Shown here piece by piece: positions 23,901 through 36,149 of a DNA stretch of 64,000 nt. The stretch spans positions 35,900,501 through 35,964,500 of the forward strand of contig JAWZYU010000006.1 in assembly GCA_038380435.1 (NCBI GenBank), read 5' to 3'. This DNA comes from Ryuthela nishihirai (Eukaryota; Arthropoda; Arachnida; Araneae; Heptathelidae). Within the stretch, counting starts at the first letter, position 1; each line of letters starts with the position of its first letter. Below the pieces are notes generated by a model that saw only the letters and a list, made by a program, of their open reading frames with translations, ran no database searches and was not told where the DNA came from. The translations under genes and the position numbers were made by a program.

Positions 23901-24481
23901 CATGAGATTAACAGACGAATAGGGATTGCTGCCGGGACTTTTAAGAATCTATGGAGAGTGTGGAGAAATAGGCGTATACACCTAAAGACTAAAATTAGAC
24001 TGTATAATAGTTTGGTTCTTTCTAGGGTTAATTATGGTAATGAAACTTGGACACTTTGTAAACAAGATAACAGGAATCTAGATGCTTTTGATTCCAGATG
24101 CTTACGCAGTATCTTGGGCATTAGGTGGTTCAACTTTGTAACTAATGATGAGGTTAGGCGAAGGAGTTTGCAACCTCCTTTAAGCAGCATATTGTGCAGA
24201 GAGAGACTCCGTTGGTTTGGCCATGTTGCCCGTATGAATAATTATAGATTGGCGAATAGGGTTATGAACAGTGTGCCTAAAGGCCTCAGAAAGAAGGGGA
24301 GACCTAGGATGCGGAGGGCAGACAATGTCTAACAGGACCTTGTTAGAATTGGTGTGCAGTGGCCAGATGCAGTAGGTGTTGCTCAGGATAGACTTGCTTG
24401 GAGAACTAAATTGCACGGGCTGGTTGGACCTCCGTAGCCCATGGCTGCTTGATGATGATGATGATTATGATGATGATGATG
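20978..24481 (+). mobile_element. RTE-clade LINE, copy 2 (full length)
   Basis: A perfect 11-bp target duplication, aaaaggtgaat, flanks the element (20,967-20,977 and 24,482-24,492). Base composition shifts sharply to higher GC at 20,978, marking a 5' untranslated region of about 440 bp. The 3' end is a (TGA)n tail at about 24,450-24,481. At 3.5 kb it is the size of complete RTE elements, so it serves as the reference for copies at 3,265, 56,676 and 57,347. Confidence 0.95.
21420..24416 (+). pseudogene. RTE endonuclease-reverse transcriptase, copy 2
   Basis: The frame opens at 21,420 and encodes endonuclease (GSWNVRT, LGLQETRW, LVLGDFNAKVG) and reverse transcriptase. Compared with copy 1 it has an in-frame loss of about 105 bp after 23,114 (removing 35 residues before PIFK), one extra T near 23,363 that shifts the frame inside FVDFKK, one lost A near 23,780, and AAA-to-TAA at 24,330. 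YADD is present at about 23,668. The endonuclease SDH triplet reads S-D-N (22,365-22,373). Upstream start alternatives exist, for example the ATG at 21,577, which is closer to the conserved domain. Confidence 0.92.
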
Positions 24482-24822
24482 AAAAGGTGAATAAAAAAGT
24501 CATTTCATCAGTATTGAAAATATAACTTCAGTGTTCAAGAATGGAATTGCATATGATAAATACATACTATTTAAGTAAAAAAAATACCGAATAATGTAAT
24601 TTAAGATAGAAGTGGGTTTATTATGATCTGTGCTGATAGTTCCAATATACATTGCGGTTAATTTTGTTGTTTCGAATTCTCCATTCCATCTTATGGCTTT
24701 TTAATTTCAGTAATATGTGTGCTGTAGAAAAATTTTACATTTCCGTTCTGAATTAGTTGAAACCGTTTAAGAAAGTAATCATTAATAAGTAATTTAAAGA
24801 TACTTGTTGTGTTAATTCAGAA

Positions 24823-25857
24823 TGAAGAAATCTTTCGAATCAATTAGAAAGTTCATGAAAGCAATTAAATGTTCTTTGGGCGTTAATGTAATAGAAATAG
24901 CTTCAGAAAATACTGAGGAAAGTTGATTTAGTTGGAGTTCAAAAGAAAGAAATATTCCTGGACCCAGACAGACGTGTTCCGTGCAAATTCCATTAAATTC
25001 TAGTGCAGCTAAGGAATCAAAAAATGATTTCGATTCGTTATTAAAGACATTACTTTTTGTAGGTCTGGATATTAAATATTTTAAGAAACATAAAACGCTG
25101 TTTTGGTTTACCCGAATAATGCTGATGGTAGCGAAATGTGTCACGCAGTTGATATATTTTCACGTATTAACGGCACCAATTTTCAACTGTGTCCAGCGTT
25201 CACATTCTTCTAAATCCTTTATGAAGTTACTGCCATGACTGCTGTCGGCTCTTTTCTTTCCATACTCTTATGGTACCGTATATATTTCAGAAGGGAACAC
25301 GTAAAAAATATTTTGTACTGTTTGACGTCAAAGTGGAAAAATGACAATTTTTACAGTAATTGCTTATTCTTTGGAAGGTGGATTAAGATTAGCATTTGTA
25401 TCAGTATCGTCATCGATGTAATGGCTTCTTCGTCAGCTAACTATTGAAGAATATGAAATCATGGAATATTTAAAAAGCATTTATTCCGAAACAGAATATG
25501 TAAATAGAATTCCACTGAAATCTCTAATATTGTTTGTATTTTTGTTGGAATGCAGTGTATGTATTTTATTGATCCCAAATTTTGTGTCTTTAATATATAT
25601 TTTTCTTTGCATTCGCCTCCGAAATTTACTTCAAAGTTATAATGTTACCTTGAAGAAGTATTTAATGGCAAATATAGATATGAAGAAGCTGTTGAAATAC
25701 GAAATTGTTACAACGAGATTTTGAGTATTATTCGTATAATGGAAGAGGTATTTTCTTATCCTATATTTCTTATTATAACTTTAGACGTTCTGTTGATGTG
25801 AATTTTTTTAGGCCACTCACTCTATACTATGAATTAAATTTCTCCATTGTTCATGTA
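24823..25857 (+). pseudogene. gustatory-receptor-like 7TM pseudogene, copy 1
   Basis: Collinear with the better copy at 38,178-39,518, starting ATGAAGAAATC and continuing with LNSSAAKESKNDFDSLLKTL, LFVGLDIKYFKKH, RIYFRREHVKNIL, KWKNDNFYSN and LLIPNFVSLIYIFLCIRLR. At least four frame changes and stops occur (about 24,925, 25,235, 25,445, 25,725). Homology ends at 25,857, where a Tigger-type element begins, so helices 6 and 7 are missing. About 130 bp upstream of the start is also similar between copies, so the duplication was genomic and not through RNA. At 25,379-25,381 it has TGG where the other copy has TGA. Confidence 0.8.
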
Positions 25858-27668
25858 CAGGTAACCCCCGATTACGTTCTGGATATGGTCGCGATAAGAG
25901 ATATTTCGCGATCAACGGGGGATTTAAAAAAAATCATTTTAAAATTCGAAAAAACACTTTATTAATAAAATAAATATTATTAATAACAAAAAATGTCATG
26001 CATAACATAATTCATAATTCATTCATTTTGTTGCGCGTTGCAAAAAGGAATCTAGATTCCCTTGTTTGGCCTCTCTAGGTTTATTAGGCAAAATTTGCCG
26101 ATAACTGTTCAAATAATCCGGTACAATACTCACTCGCTCGTAATCTTCGTCGTTTTCTTCTAACAACTCCATGTATTAATTGTGAAGAGAAAGGGGCTTT
26201 TCAATGATTTTGACACTTAACTTTCGCAAGGGAACAAACCGAGACGTCATTTTCTTGGGACATAATATTGCAGTCCATTTCCTGCAGCTCTTCATTAGTT
26301 AAGGGTTCGCCGTGTGATTTTAACAAAGTCTGAATATCATATACATCAACACCTTCGATGCCTCCAGAAGTGGCTATAAGACTAATCTCTTCGATGATAT
26401 TTTGAATATCATTTTCATAATTGATGTGATCTTCAACAATTTCTCTGAGCTACCTTTTCCAAACACCCTTCATACACGACTGGGTGACTTCATTCCACGC
26501 TTCGTCGATGTCTGTGATAGCTTTCATAATATTAAATTGTTTCCACCAAACGCGCATGGCATCTCTACCACCGCCATCAGTCTCTTGAATGAGTTGGCGC
26601 ATCGTTTTTCTTAAATAATAGATTTTGAATGTTGCTATTGCGCCTTGATCCATAGGCTGTAAGATAGAAGTGGTATTCGGAGGTAAGAATACCACTTCAA
26701 CGGGAAAATCAGTGCACAGAGTCTCCAGTTCCACAGGATGTCCCGGCGATTGTCCAACACCAAAAGAGCTCGAGGTTCAAATCCAATATCCTCGCAATAT
26801 TTTTTTATTGATGGGCAGAAACAAGTTTTAAACCAGTCCATAAATAAATTTTGTGTCATCCAAGCATTAGAGTTTCTTCGCCAAAAACTGGTAAATTGTT
26901 TTTAGAATAACCGTTCATGGCACGAGGAGTTTCTGAATGATAAATCAACAATGGTTTCAATTTTAATTCTCCGGATGCATTTCCGCCGAGAAGAAGAGTT
27001 AGACGATCCTTGTCTGCTTTAAATCCAGAAGCAGTCTTCTTCTCTATGGAAATAAACGTACGTGTTGGCATTCGTTTCCAATAGAGTCCCATGTCATCTA
27101 TATTAAAAATTAAATTTGGTGGAAAATTTCCCCTTTCCACAATTTCACGGAACTCCATTGGATATTTTTCAGCTGATTCTACGTTTTCACTAGCCGATTC
27201 GACAATCATTTTAAGGTTATGCAAGTTTGATCGTTTTCAAAACCGATCAAACCAACCTTTGCTTGCTTTAAAAACTTCTTCTCCTCCATGTTGAGATTTT
27301 AAATGATCCCAAAGATTGAGAGATTTTTTCATTATGATTTGGGTACTCACAGGCATGTGGTGTTGATTTAGGTCCTCTATCCATTTGCTTAATAAATTTT
27401 CCATTTCTGTCATCAAAAAACTTCTGGTTCCTGAAACTTTCGTCGCTGTAATTGGAGTAACATTTTCGCCAGCCTTTTTAATTTTGTCTTTTTGTTGCAC
27501 AGTTGATCGCACTGTAGACTCAGGCAATTTGAAATCCCTTCCTGCAACTGTAAATTTACCACCACTTTCTATCCTTTCTATAATTTTTAGTTTCTTTTCT
27601 AAAGTAACTCCATTGCGAATTTTCTTAACCGATTTTTCACATTGTCTTTTTGACATTTTAAAAATGAC
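25858..27668 (-). mobile_element. Tigger-1-like element (minus orientation)
   Basis: The left end caggtaacccccgattacg at 25,858, next to a TA, resembles ends of Tigger elements. The transposase runs from 27,656 leftward. I could not find the matching inverted end to the right of the gene (27,670-28,310), so that end is diverged or lost. It interrupts the receptor pseudogene on its left. Confidence 0.65.
26450..27656 (-). pseudogene. TIGD1-like Tigger transposase
   Basis: From 27,656: a helix-turn-helix of CENP-B type (GVTLEKKLKIIERIESGGKF, then FKLPESTVR), LLSKWIEDLNQ, FKASKGWFDRF, then in another frame FREIVERGNFPPN, FNIDDMGLYWKRMP with the first catalytic Asp, TASGFKADKDRLTLLLGGNA, LKPLLIYHSETPRAM, a frame change, LLVLDN (second Asp; the following NAPGH motif is degenerate), and PPNTTSILQPMDQGAI near 26,660. 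The domain order and wording match Tigger/TIGD1 transposases. Three frame changes (27,240, 26,860, 26,740) show it is inactive. The neighbouring non-coding 25,940-26,450 is its downstream part. Confidence 0.9.
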
Positions 27669-27669
27669 G

Positions 27670-28313
27670 AAGGGATAAAAAGATATGTAGTCAATTTAAT
27701 TAGCGTGCGTTTGACACTGCAGCTAAGATTCCACTGAAGGATAGACCCAAATGATAAACTGGCTCAACCGTACCAGGCACCGGCGCACGGCTTTCTTTTG
27801 TCTCGCCCACGCTCGTAACTTTACGTTTGTTTTTTGGTAGTACGCACAAAAAACGTAGTCAGTGAAGAACACAATAAATTAGGAGAAAAAAAATATATTA
27901 ATAATAATCAAAAATGAAATAATAAATTTGACTAATGTTCAAGGAACTACAAAACTTTTCATGTTCATAATTCAACGAAAAAAATGCGAGTAATGGTAGA
28001 AATTAAATAAAAATGAAACTGAAATTATTTTCTATGAAATGTTTGAAGAATCCAGTAAAAATAAAGCGAAAGCACACTAAACATTTTATAAATAAAGCTA
28101 ATCTGCTTTGAAAGTACTTAAAAAAACTGAAAGCTCAATTACAAATTTCCGTAAAAATTATCCTACTCTACGTTAGTGTTGAGTAGATCTTGTGTAAATG
28201 GTATTTGAATAGTTTAAAATACTGAAGAATATATGATTCATATTTGTTACTTAAAGTTTATGATTTGAATATTTTTTACTTAAAGTGTTATTTAGATATA
28301 AGCAAAAGTTGAA
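27670..28313. other. AT-rich spacer, no gene recognised
   Basis: Lies between two Tigger-type elements; long A/T runs and no recognised coding sequence. The missing right end of the element on its left may be here in unrecognisable form. Confidence 0.5.
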
Positions 28314-28885
28314 TACACCTAATTCTGTTTTTACACGGTAGATAGGTTCCCGAAAAAAACAGGGCGAAAAAAAGCATGTTAAAAAAATTCAGTTCATGTG
28401 AAAAATTAGAAGATTGTTTCCAGACGTGGAAACCCAGTACAAATATTAAGTTGTTTTCAAACAAATCATATCAAAATCTTTAATTAAATCTTTATGTGAT
28501 TTTTATTCATTTAAACACATTTTTTATTTTATAAACTTTAAAAGATAGCTATATGTACATGTAGTAGTAAATTATCTTTCATAAAGGAAATAATATGTCA
28601 CTAATTCAAGAATATAAAAGTGCAAAAAGATATGACTTGCATATAATATTAACTAGATTTTATTCGTTGTCACTTTCAGACAATAGACGCATTTGTTTGC
28701 GTAAGACTGGAATTAAATCACTTTCATCGCTTGAAACATTTTGGGCGTCTGTTCATACTCCAATGGTAAATTGCTCTCTGTGGCATGGGGAACCAAATTA
28801 TCACATCTTTCCAGTGATTCTGAAGTTTGATTAGTTTTGACAACGAACTCTGTAATCAGTCTTTGAGATCCTGCTTTGCCTAGAA

Positions 28886-31343
28886 CAGTGATTCCCAAAC
28901 TTACTATGCTCGTGGACACCTTCTTATAGGAAAAACCTGACCATGAACTCCCAAGTGAAATAACTCTATATAACTGTATAATAGAAAAATAACAAAATTT
29001 AACTTTGATGTCTTGAATGGTAAATGGTGACGTAAAAATAAAATGTAAATAAAACATTTTGATATTTAAAGTATTATTTATTAGCATTATAACTTTTGTT
29101 TTAAAATACAAAAACACATTTTTTTTTTTTTTCAATGAGATGGGTGAACCTGATGCGATGATATGAAATTATCTATGTTCGGCTCTATGTTTGTGAGTAA
29201 CATTCGTAAGTCTCCACGAGCACTAATTTCCAGTCGGTTTCATTTTTTCGTGATGAGGCTCATAACTGCACTAAAACGCGTTCTACAAAATAGGAAGACG
29301 GGAAAGCAATCAACAACTTCTGTACACTGACCCATAATGCAGGATATAAAATTGGTATCTGTTTTTGTAACCACAATTTGTGGTATCCTGGTTCAAACAT
29401 TGGTTTCAGCTACTCATTTGTGGATAATTCAATAAATTGTTCCTGTATTAATATGGATTAATCTGAGTTTGTGGGTCTACTTGCAAAAGGGTCCAACACC
29501 CAATAGGGGATAACCAAGTGAAGAATGTCTTCAAATCTTTGGTTCAGGTCAGAATGAAAAGCCGTTAAGTGTTGACAATAAGCAAGCAAATCTTCATCTC
29601 GTTTTTGCAATTTTGAAAGATTTGGCAACTGAGAGCATTCTCCTCTCCCCAAGTTTTGTTTGTATAGAAAAGGTTTTGCAGCAAACGCAGATATTATACT
29701 TTTAGTTTTGATCAAATTCAATTGATCACCTTGTAGCTTCAAATTGGTTTCGTTAAATTTGGCAAATAAGTCAGTCATATAAGCTATGTCATTTTTTGAA
29801 TTAATTAAATTGAGCCGCAAATCATTGTCATTACTTACCAGGAATTCCAACACTGAATCAAAGAGTGCATAAAATCGATACAAACATGCACTTTTAGATA
29901 ACCAACGAACGTCAGTGTTAAGTAGTAAACGATTATAATCTTCATCATTTTCCAAACAAAGTTGAGCAAATAATCTCTCATTTAAGGCATTTCTTTTGAT
30001 TTTATTAACTGCTGTAATGACATAATCTAGTGAGCCATGCAAGCGTTCACTAAGATTTTTGGCGACTAAAAGTTGTCGATGAATGACACAATGTATAGAT
30101 AATACATTCGGTATAGCTTGTTTTAAATATGCGAGAATGCTTCGGTGTCGTCCTTCCATTGCCGGAGCATCGTCAGTAGCAACGTAGAGGATATTACTCA
30201 AGGGTATAGCTTTTACATCGAAAAATCTTTTTAATTCATTAAATATTGTTTCATCTTTCGTATCAGTTTCCAAACATTTGGCAAATAACAATTCTTGGGA
30301 AATTATTTCTTCTTTTACAAATCTCACATAAGCTAAAAGTAAAGCTTCGTTTCCTCGTAGAGTTGACTCGTCAAGCTTTAGAGAGAATTCAGATGTTTTT
30401 AAGTACTCACATAAAGAATTTTCTACGCACTGAGCCATTTCGTCAATCCTTCTTTGTACTGTATTATTACTCAGTGGAATTCTTATAATATCGGAAGCTG
30501 GTTTATGCAGCACGGTGCGTATTTTATTTTGAAAATAGAATGTCACAAAATAACGGTCGCATCAATTAATTATTTAAGATATAAGGATAAAATTTGTAGT
30601 AAGTGTCACATATTGTATAGGTACGCATTTTTTTACTAATTTAATTATTTATTTTTCTTGAAAAATAAATAATTCAATTATTATCAAATAAATTAATAAA
30701 TAACAAAATAAAATATTGATAAATATTATATAATAAAACTATTTAATAAATTAAATTTAACAAAAGTATAACTTTGCTTAAATAGATTTAATATACAAGG
30801 AGATATCAATTGTATTAAAAAATACTTACGTAACGTACGCTATCTTCGTAACAATACGAAAAAATTATACAGTTTTTTTTTCAAAACTAGGAAAATTTGT
30901 TGCATGCACTTCACATCACGCACAAAACAGAACTAAATTGTTGATTAGATGCACGACTCTTTTATAGTGCCATATTTTAGACAAGTTATTGCATGTAGCG
31001 GCGAGATACCGTTCCTGTTTAAACCTGCATAGATATATAGATAGACGGCCGCGGTCGGCCCTACTTCCATCGTACGATGCTTGTCATTACTTGCATTTTA
31101 TGTACCTATCTATACTTATATTTTACTCAGGACGTAAATATCGCTACCAATTTATTTATTGCTATTTATTTTAACTTTCATAATGATGAAAATGGGTCAC
31201 AATTATTTTACTTTATATTAAACCTTTCGCGGACCCCGAAGTTGTCCACTCACCCCCAAATGAATTTTTTAATTTCCCACAAACCCCCTCAGCGGTCACA
31301 AGGACCCCTAAGGGTCCGTAGGAACCACTTTGGAAATCATTGG
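28886..31343 (-). mobile_element. hAT element inserted in Tigger transposase
   Basis: Ends cagtgattcccaaa at 28,886 and, inverted, tttggaaatcattg at 31,343 are typical hAT termini (CAGTGGTTCCCAA-like). The flanking octamers gcctagaa and gactacat agree at five of eight positions, compatible with an eroded 8-bp target duplication. The insertion separates two collinear parts of the host transposase, so it is the younger element. Confidence 0.85.
29150..30546 (-). pseudogene. hAT transposase (SCAND3/ZBED-like), N-terminus missing
   Basis: The 362-codon frame starts within the protein: PLSNNTVQRRIDEMAQ, EFSLKLDEST (catalytic Asp), NILYVATDDAPAMEGRH, NVLSIHCVIHRQ (conserved Cys-His), TDVRWLSKSACLYRFYALFD. 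After a break at 29,458 the C-terminal dimerisation domain follows in other frames (LLIAFPSSYFVERVLVQL, about 29,290). The BED zinc finger and first catalytic region expected upstream are not seen in 30,550-31,340. Numerous related copies in animal genomes are annotated as SCAN domain-containing 3 or ZBED5/8-like. Long intact frame, but incomplete, so a pseudogene. Confidence 0.9.
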
Positions 31344-32885
31344 ACTACATCTTTGTATAATTCTTGAAAGCTCGTCGTACATGAGTTCAGTTCACGTTCT
31401 GACTGTTTAGCTCGTTCGACAATGGGATCATGTGTAAGAAAATGACTTTCCAATTTACTAGCCATTTGAAGTCCTTCATTAATTAAACCTGCAGGTGAGT
31501 GGAACCTCTTCATCACCATCACTTTTTTATTTTTCATCAGGAGTGTCAAGGACAACTTCTATTATTTCATTTTCGCTAAGAGCTTTGTCAACTAGAAATT
31601 CATCAATATCTGGAAAACGATAAATCATCGAATCCTTCTACATCAACTGCATGTGCTAAAGTGATGATATTAGAATATTCAGTCGTATTTGGGGGTGCAG
31701 AAATTTGCTTTTTACACATTCTGGCTACATAGCTTTCCAGCATGCGTTTAAAGTTGATGTTTTAGTTTTGATAACATCAATCAAGCATGTCTGATACAAT
31801 GTAAAATAGAAAAAGAGAAAAGATAAAACACAACTTTTAGTGTTTTATCCCTATCTAGTTTTTCCAAAATGTATTGGAATGTTCATCTTACGTAGTAAGT
31901 TTTAAATGTCGGAATTTTGTATTAAGGTTGTATTAAGGATGTCGAATTAGGCGGCAGAAAACAAAATTGCACATTTGGGTGTTCCAAAAGAGGATGGCCA
32001 GGCGCATTGTCTATAATCAATAGAACTTTAAATTCGAGATTTTTTTCCTTCAAAAAGCGTTTAACTTCTGGAACAAAATATTTATGGAACCATTCACTAA
32101 AAATTTCTTTTTTAACCCAGACTTTTTTGTTTGCCATCCAATACATTGGCAATTTATTCAAATCTGTACCTTTCATTGACCGTGGTCTTAGAGATAGATT
32201 GATGAGCAGTGTTTTAACATTCGATCAGCTGAAGCGTTGCTGCAAAGTAAAAAGGTCATACGATCCTTAGCTGCTTTAGAGCCACCAACAGCTTTTTGTG
32301 ATGTTGTTACGTAGGCTCTACTCGGCATGTTTTTCCAAAAAAGACCAGTTTCATCTGCATTCCAAACTTGATTAGGAGTGTATCCACCAACTTCATGATT
32401 TCAGCAAATTTTAGTCAAAATTCTTTAGCAGCCGGCTCATCTGAAGATGCAACTTCTGCAAGCCAACCTATACTTGCAGAAAATTCATAATTTTGTTTAA
32501 CTGAGCTGATGTGGTTGGTTCCATTTCGTGTATCTGCTTATATGTTCGTAATGCCATATGTTTAATGGTATTTCCGTCTAGAGGTATTCATCTTTGCGTA
32601 TTATCTTCTATCCACATTGCTAGTACCTTTTCCATCTTCACTTTCACAATATCATTCGTGTACGATGACCACTTAGCGCTGAATTTTGTTCCAGAAAGCA
32701 CAGATTTTCTATAGCATCTTCATTTTTCTGATGGTTCTTACGGTAGCTTCGTTCAAACCAAAATATTTACCTATGGATGTTTTACCGTCTCTAGTTTCAA
32801 GACGATCTAAAATTTGGTTCTTATTATCCAAAGAGATAGCTTTCCTCTTCTGCTATTATATAGTTGAATTATCCGACATCGTGAT
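31344..32885 (-). pseudogene. Tigger-type transposase, 5' and middle part
   Basis: Starting near 32,882 (MSDNST, then RKAISLDNKNQILDRLETRD and FGLNEATVR, a CENP-B-type helix-turn-helix), then VLAMWIEDNTQR, a broken central part, and from 32,176 KEIFSEWFHKYFVPEVKRFL, VLLIIDNAPGHP (second catalytic Asp) and FLPPNSTSLIQP. It continues as KVMVMKRFHSPAGLINEGLQ to the hAT insertion at 31,343 and resumes at 28,885-28,640 (ITEFVVKTNQTSESLERCDN). Several stops and at least two frameshifts. Sequence differs clearly from the TIGD1-like gene at 26,450-27,656, so it is a separate lineage. Confidence 0.8.
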
Positions 32886-33514
32886 GAGGTATTCGAAAAA
32901 ATTTAAATTGTATTTAATAAATCAGATGATGAAAAATTGTAAATTACCTATTAGCAAAATTTAATAAATTTATATTACGCACACAAAATTTCAAGAAAAA
33001 AAAGAAATATTTTTTCGATTTCTTTTATTAAACATCTAAACACTTCTAACTTTAAACACGAAATTTGAGACAAAGACTAAAGTATTTATTCAAAATAAAA
33101 ATTGAGAGGAATTCACGGAACTCAATGTTGCACACTTTATTCCAAATGAAGTAGGTTTTGGATAATTTTTCCCTAAAATAGAGAATAAAACAGAGAAAAC
33201 GTGTTGTGTAGTTTTTATATTGGGAGTTTTAGCGCACAAAATGTTTGTCTGTAGTACATTTTCAAAGTTAAAACTACTTCGAAAAATGTGACCATAAAAG
33301 CGGCATCTTTGCTATAAATGTGAATTGTAAGATTTTTTTCTTGAAAAGGAATATTTTTTTCAGAATTAAATTCAATGAAATTTTTAAAACGACACAGTTT
33401 GAATCGTGTTAAATCAAAATAAATCGTGTAAAAGAGAATTGGAAGTTTTTTGCAAAGCCTGTTAAATCAAGATCTTGTAAAAGAAAAATCCGTGTAAAAA
33501 CAGGATTGGGTGTA

Positions 33515-33830
33515 TATTACTTTTATTAAATTCAAAAGCTTATAAATGAATTTTTAATGCATATGTAGTAGACAGAAGTTTATTGCTTTGTTCAATCATA
33601 GTAAAAATGTCGTAGAATAAATTGTATGTTGAATAAAGAATAATGGTTGTTGGAAAAAAATAACGGTAATTTTCAGCTTTCGTAACCTCTTGGCAATTGC
33701 GTTTTTTTTTTGCTTATTAAACGATGAAAACGACGACATTAATTTTTAAATTGCATTATCACTAACGCCTAAGAAATCAAAATTAACTAAAGTACTTAAA
33801 GGTGAATCAGTGAATTATTCGAAGTTTAGT
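33515..33830. other. no gene recognised
   Basis: Short AT-rich spacer between the Tigger-type element and a SINE. Confidence 0.5.
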
Positions 33831-34198
33831 GGGGCAGGGGTGGTTCAGTCGGTAGCGGGCCAGGCTCGTAATCTGTAGTTCCCAGGTTCGAGTCCCAGCT
33901 GGGTCAGCGTTGAGATTTATCTCCGCAAAATTCCTCGCCCTGCCCAGGTCAGTAGGGGACAGCGATAGCCTTGGTAAATGCCGCCGTCCGTCGGATGGGA
34001 CGTTAAACCATGGCTCCGTGTGCGGGAGACCATACCCTGTGCACGTTAAAGAACACGCTGGATGGCCTTGACGGGAGACTACCAGGTAGTTCCCCTCTCC
34101 CAACCTTCTCTGAGTCTTCGGGGTCCTTGTGACCTGGCCATTTAGCCCATGGTGTGCAAAAAAGTGCCGCTCAGAGGTAAAACATCCCAATCCCATCC
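33831..34198 (+). mobile_element. tRNA-headed SINE, copy 1
   Basis: Starts with a tRNA-like head (gtggttcagtcggtagcggg, with a B-box ggttcgagtccc) followed by a body with gccgccgtccgtcgg, gacgttaaaccatgg, ggccttgacggg and ggcacttttttgcacacc on the complement. The flanks cgaagtttagt (33,820) and cgaaacttagt (34,199) look like a slightly decayed 11-bp target duplication. The minus-strand frame through it is not a gene; equivalent frames vary among copies. Confidence 0.9.
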
Positions 34199-34474
34199 GA
34201 AACTTAGTTCATTTAAATGCTTAAGTATTTGCGTCGTTCTACATAAATGTTTCAAAAACGTACCTCATATTTTTACGAAATTTCACTAATAATATTTGAC
34301 AATACTGTGTAGGGGTTTCGAAATAAAGAAACTGATGTTAAATAAACGTATTTAATAGATGAAAAAAATTTTTATAAGAGGTACGACAACATGAATAATT
34401 AATAAAAAATTGGAATAACTATGCTTACGATTAATTACTGATTATAATATAGTAACAAATTTTAAGAGAATAAA

Positions 34475-34622
34475 GCATTCGAATGTCCATAATTTGACAT
34501 TCAAATGTACCAGTTTTAAGTGTCGAAACATCTTAGTTGGTTTGCACATTATAAAACAGATTTTACTAAACAATTATTAGTAATCATTTTATAAATCATT
34601 ATAAGAGTCTGTTTTATAATGT
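34475..34622. repeat. two nested inverted repeats
   Basis: cattcgaatgtc at 34,477 pairs with gacattcaaatg ending at about 34,508 (one mismatch), and acattataaaacaga (34,547-34,561) pairs perfectly with tctgttttataatgt (34,608-34,622). The whole looks like the remains of a foldback element in otherwise AT-rich sequence. From 34,623 to 35,530 I recognise no gene. Confidence 0.6.
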
Positions 34623-35530
34623 CCGAGTTTTATAATGTGGAGCTTATAATTTTTCGCAACGCCACTAGAAATCGTAACTAAAATGAAAGTCATTACTGTT
34701 TTTGCTGTAGACATCTTTTTACGGCTATTAACGAGAATTAGTAACACTAGAGTCACATACAGGTGAAAATTGGTCCCACTGCTCGCAATACGAAAGCAGA
34801 AATAAATCATCCTGTTTGCCAAAAGGAAGATAATAATATATTACACAAAATCCAAACATTGCACATACGAGAAAGGACATTGATCTTACTTTTGGTAAAT
34901 GACCACCTGTTTAAAGTTTTTTTTTTCTTTTCTACAACGAAAAACAACACTTATTATCCGTAATTGGATTAAGAATAATTTCAGTAATGCGGAACAAATT
35001 AAACATTGAAGAAACAACTGATAAATTGATAAAAAATTGAACACACAGTATTTAGAATAATAAAAGCCAAATACATGATACTAAAATATGCAAGAAATTT
35101 GTTCTCAATCTTCAAAGTACCAAAGGTTCTATCAGTCTGAGCTGTCGATTCCAGGACAATGAAACAAAGGTTTCAAATCAAGGTGGAAAAATAAACTTTT
35201 AGCAAAAACATATAGCTTTTCAGTGGAATGAAAGGACAATACATATTTGGCATTTTTCACGCTATGCAATATATGTCTAAGATCATCTAAGTAAAATTGT
35301 TTTCTGGTGCAGAAAATTTCTGCGTTCAGAATATAAATTTTAATCTCATAAGACCCTGGCGAGCATCGGTATGTCCACTCCTAGAATGAACAATCAGGTA
35401 CGGGCTAATCGTCAGCATCAAGTCTCTGGACGTTGACGACTCCTCAGCAGAATAGAAAAGAATAATAAGTGACCAGAGAAAAACCAGATCAATTGGTAGC
35501 TCTGAGGTGGAATTACTCGGCACTTGGTAA

Positions 35531-35910
35531 GGGGCGGGGGTGCTCAGTTGGCAGCGTACCAGATTCGTAATCTGCAGTTACCTGGTTCGAGACCCAGCTT
35601 TGTGATATATCTCCGCAAAGCTCCCCGCCCTGCTCACCGTCAGTAGTGGAGAGCGATGGACCTGGGAAGGCCGCCGTCCGTCAGATAGACGTTTAGCCGT
35701 GGAACGTGTGTGGGAGAGCCATACACAATGAACGTTAAAAACACGCTGGATGGTCTTGATGGAACACTACTATCTTTCTCTCAACAGCTGTCCAGTAGTT
35801 CTCATCCCTTCATTTTTCTCTGAACCCTCGGGTTCCTTGTGCCCTGGCCATTTAGTTCATTGTGTGCAAAAAAGAAGTGCCGCTCAGAGGTAAACAACCC
35901 AACCCTAATC
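35531..35910 (+). mobile_element. tRNA-headed SINE, copy 2
   Basis: Same family as 33,831-34,198: gggggtgctcagttggcagc, B-box ggttcgagaccc, gccgccgtccgtcag, acgctggatggtcttga and the end gtgccgctcagaggtaaa. More diverged, with a small insertion (aacagctgtccagtagttct region) and a damaged target duplication. Confidence 0.88.
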
Positions 35911-36149
35911 TCCGGTTTCTTTTACGAAGAGAATATCTTTTTCGAAAGATAAAAAAAGCTTTCACCAAGAGAAAGTGGCGTCGAACTCCTGATGTTAAAT
36001 ATTGCAATCTCTGTGCGTTATCAGAGGAAATTTCGCCATAGACGGTTTTTAAAAGCATGTCTTTTGTCATTAATAGCAACATATCTTTTGTTCAACTAAC
36101 AATTTGGTTACAAGTGAAAAGAGATCAAGTTTCACTTCACAACTACTTG

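Larger units (their letters stand above)
28314..33514 (-). mobile_element. Tigger/pogo-type element with nested hAT
   Basis: Terminal inverted repeats: tacacctaattctgttttta at 28,314 against the complement of taaaaacaggattgggtgta ending at 33,514, with the flanking TA expected for this superfamily. Further inside, repeated gtgtaaaa and gttaaa motifs occur near both ends. Its minus-strand transposase is split by a hAT insertion at 28,886-31,343; without it the element is about 2.7 kb, a normal Tigger size. Confidence 0.85.

Noticed and set aside
33840..33905. tRNA gene (also considered at 35,540, 51,775, 55,950 and 58,440)
   Set aside because: A- and B-box motifs are present, but acceptor stems do not pair and each (except 55,950) is followed by a SINE body; they are tRNA-derived SINE heads.
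33807..34196. 129-codon minus-strand protein
   Set aside because: It lies wholly within a SINE copy and the frame is not kept in sister copies.
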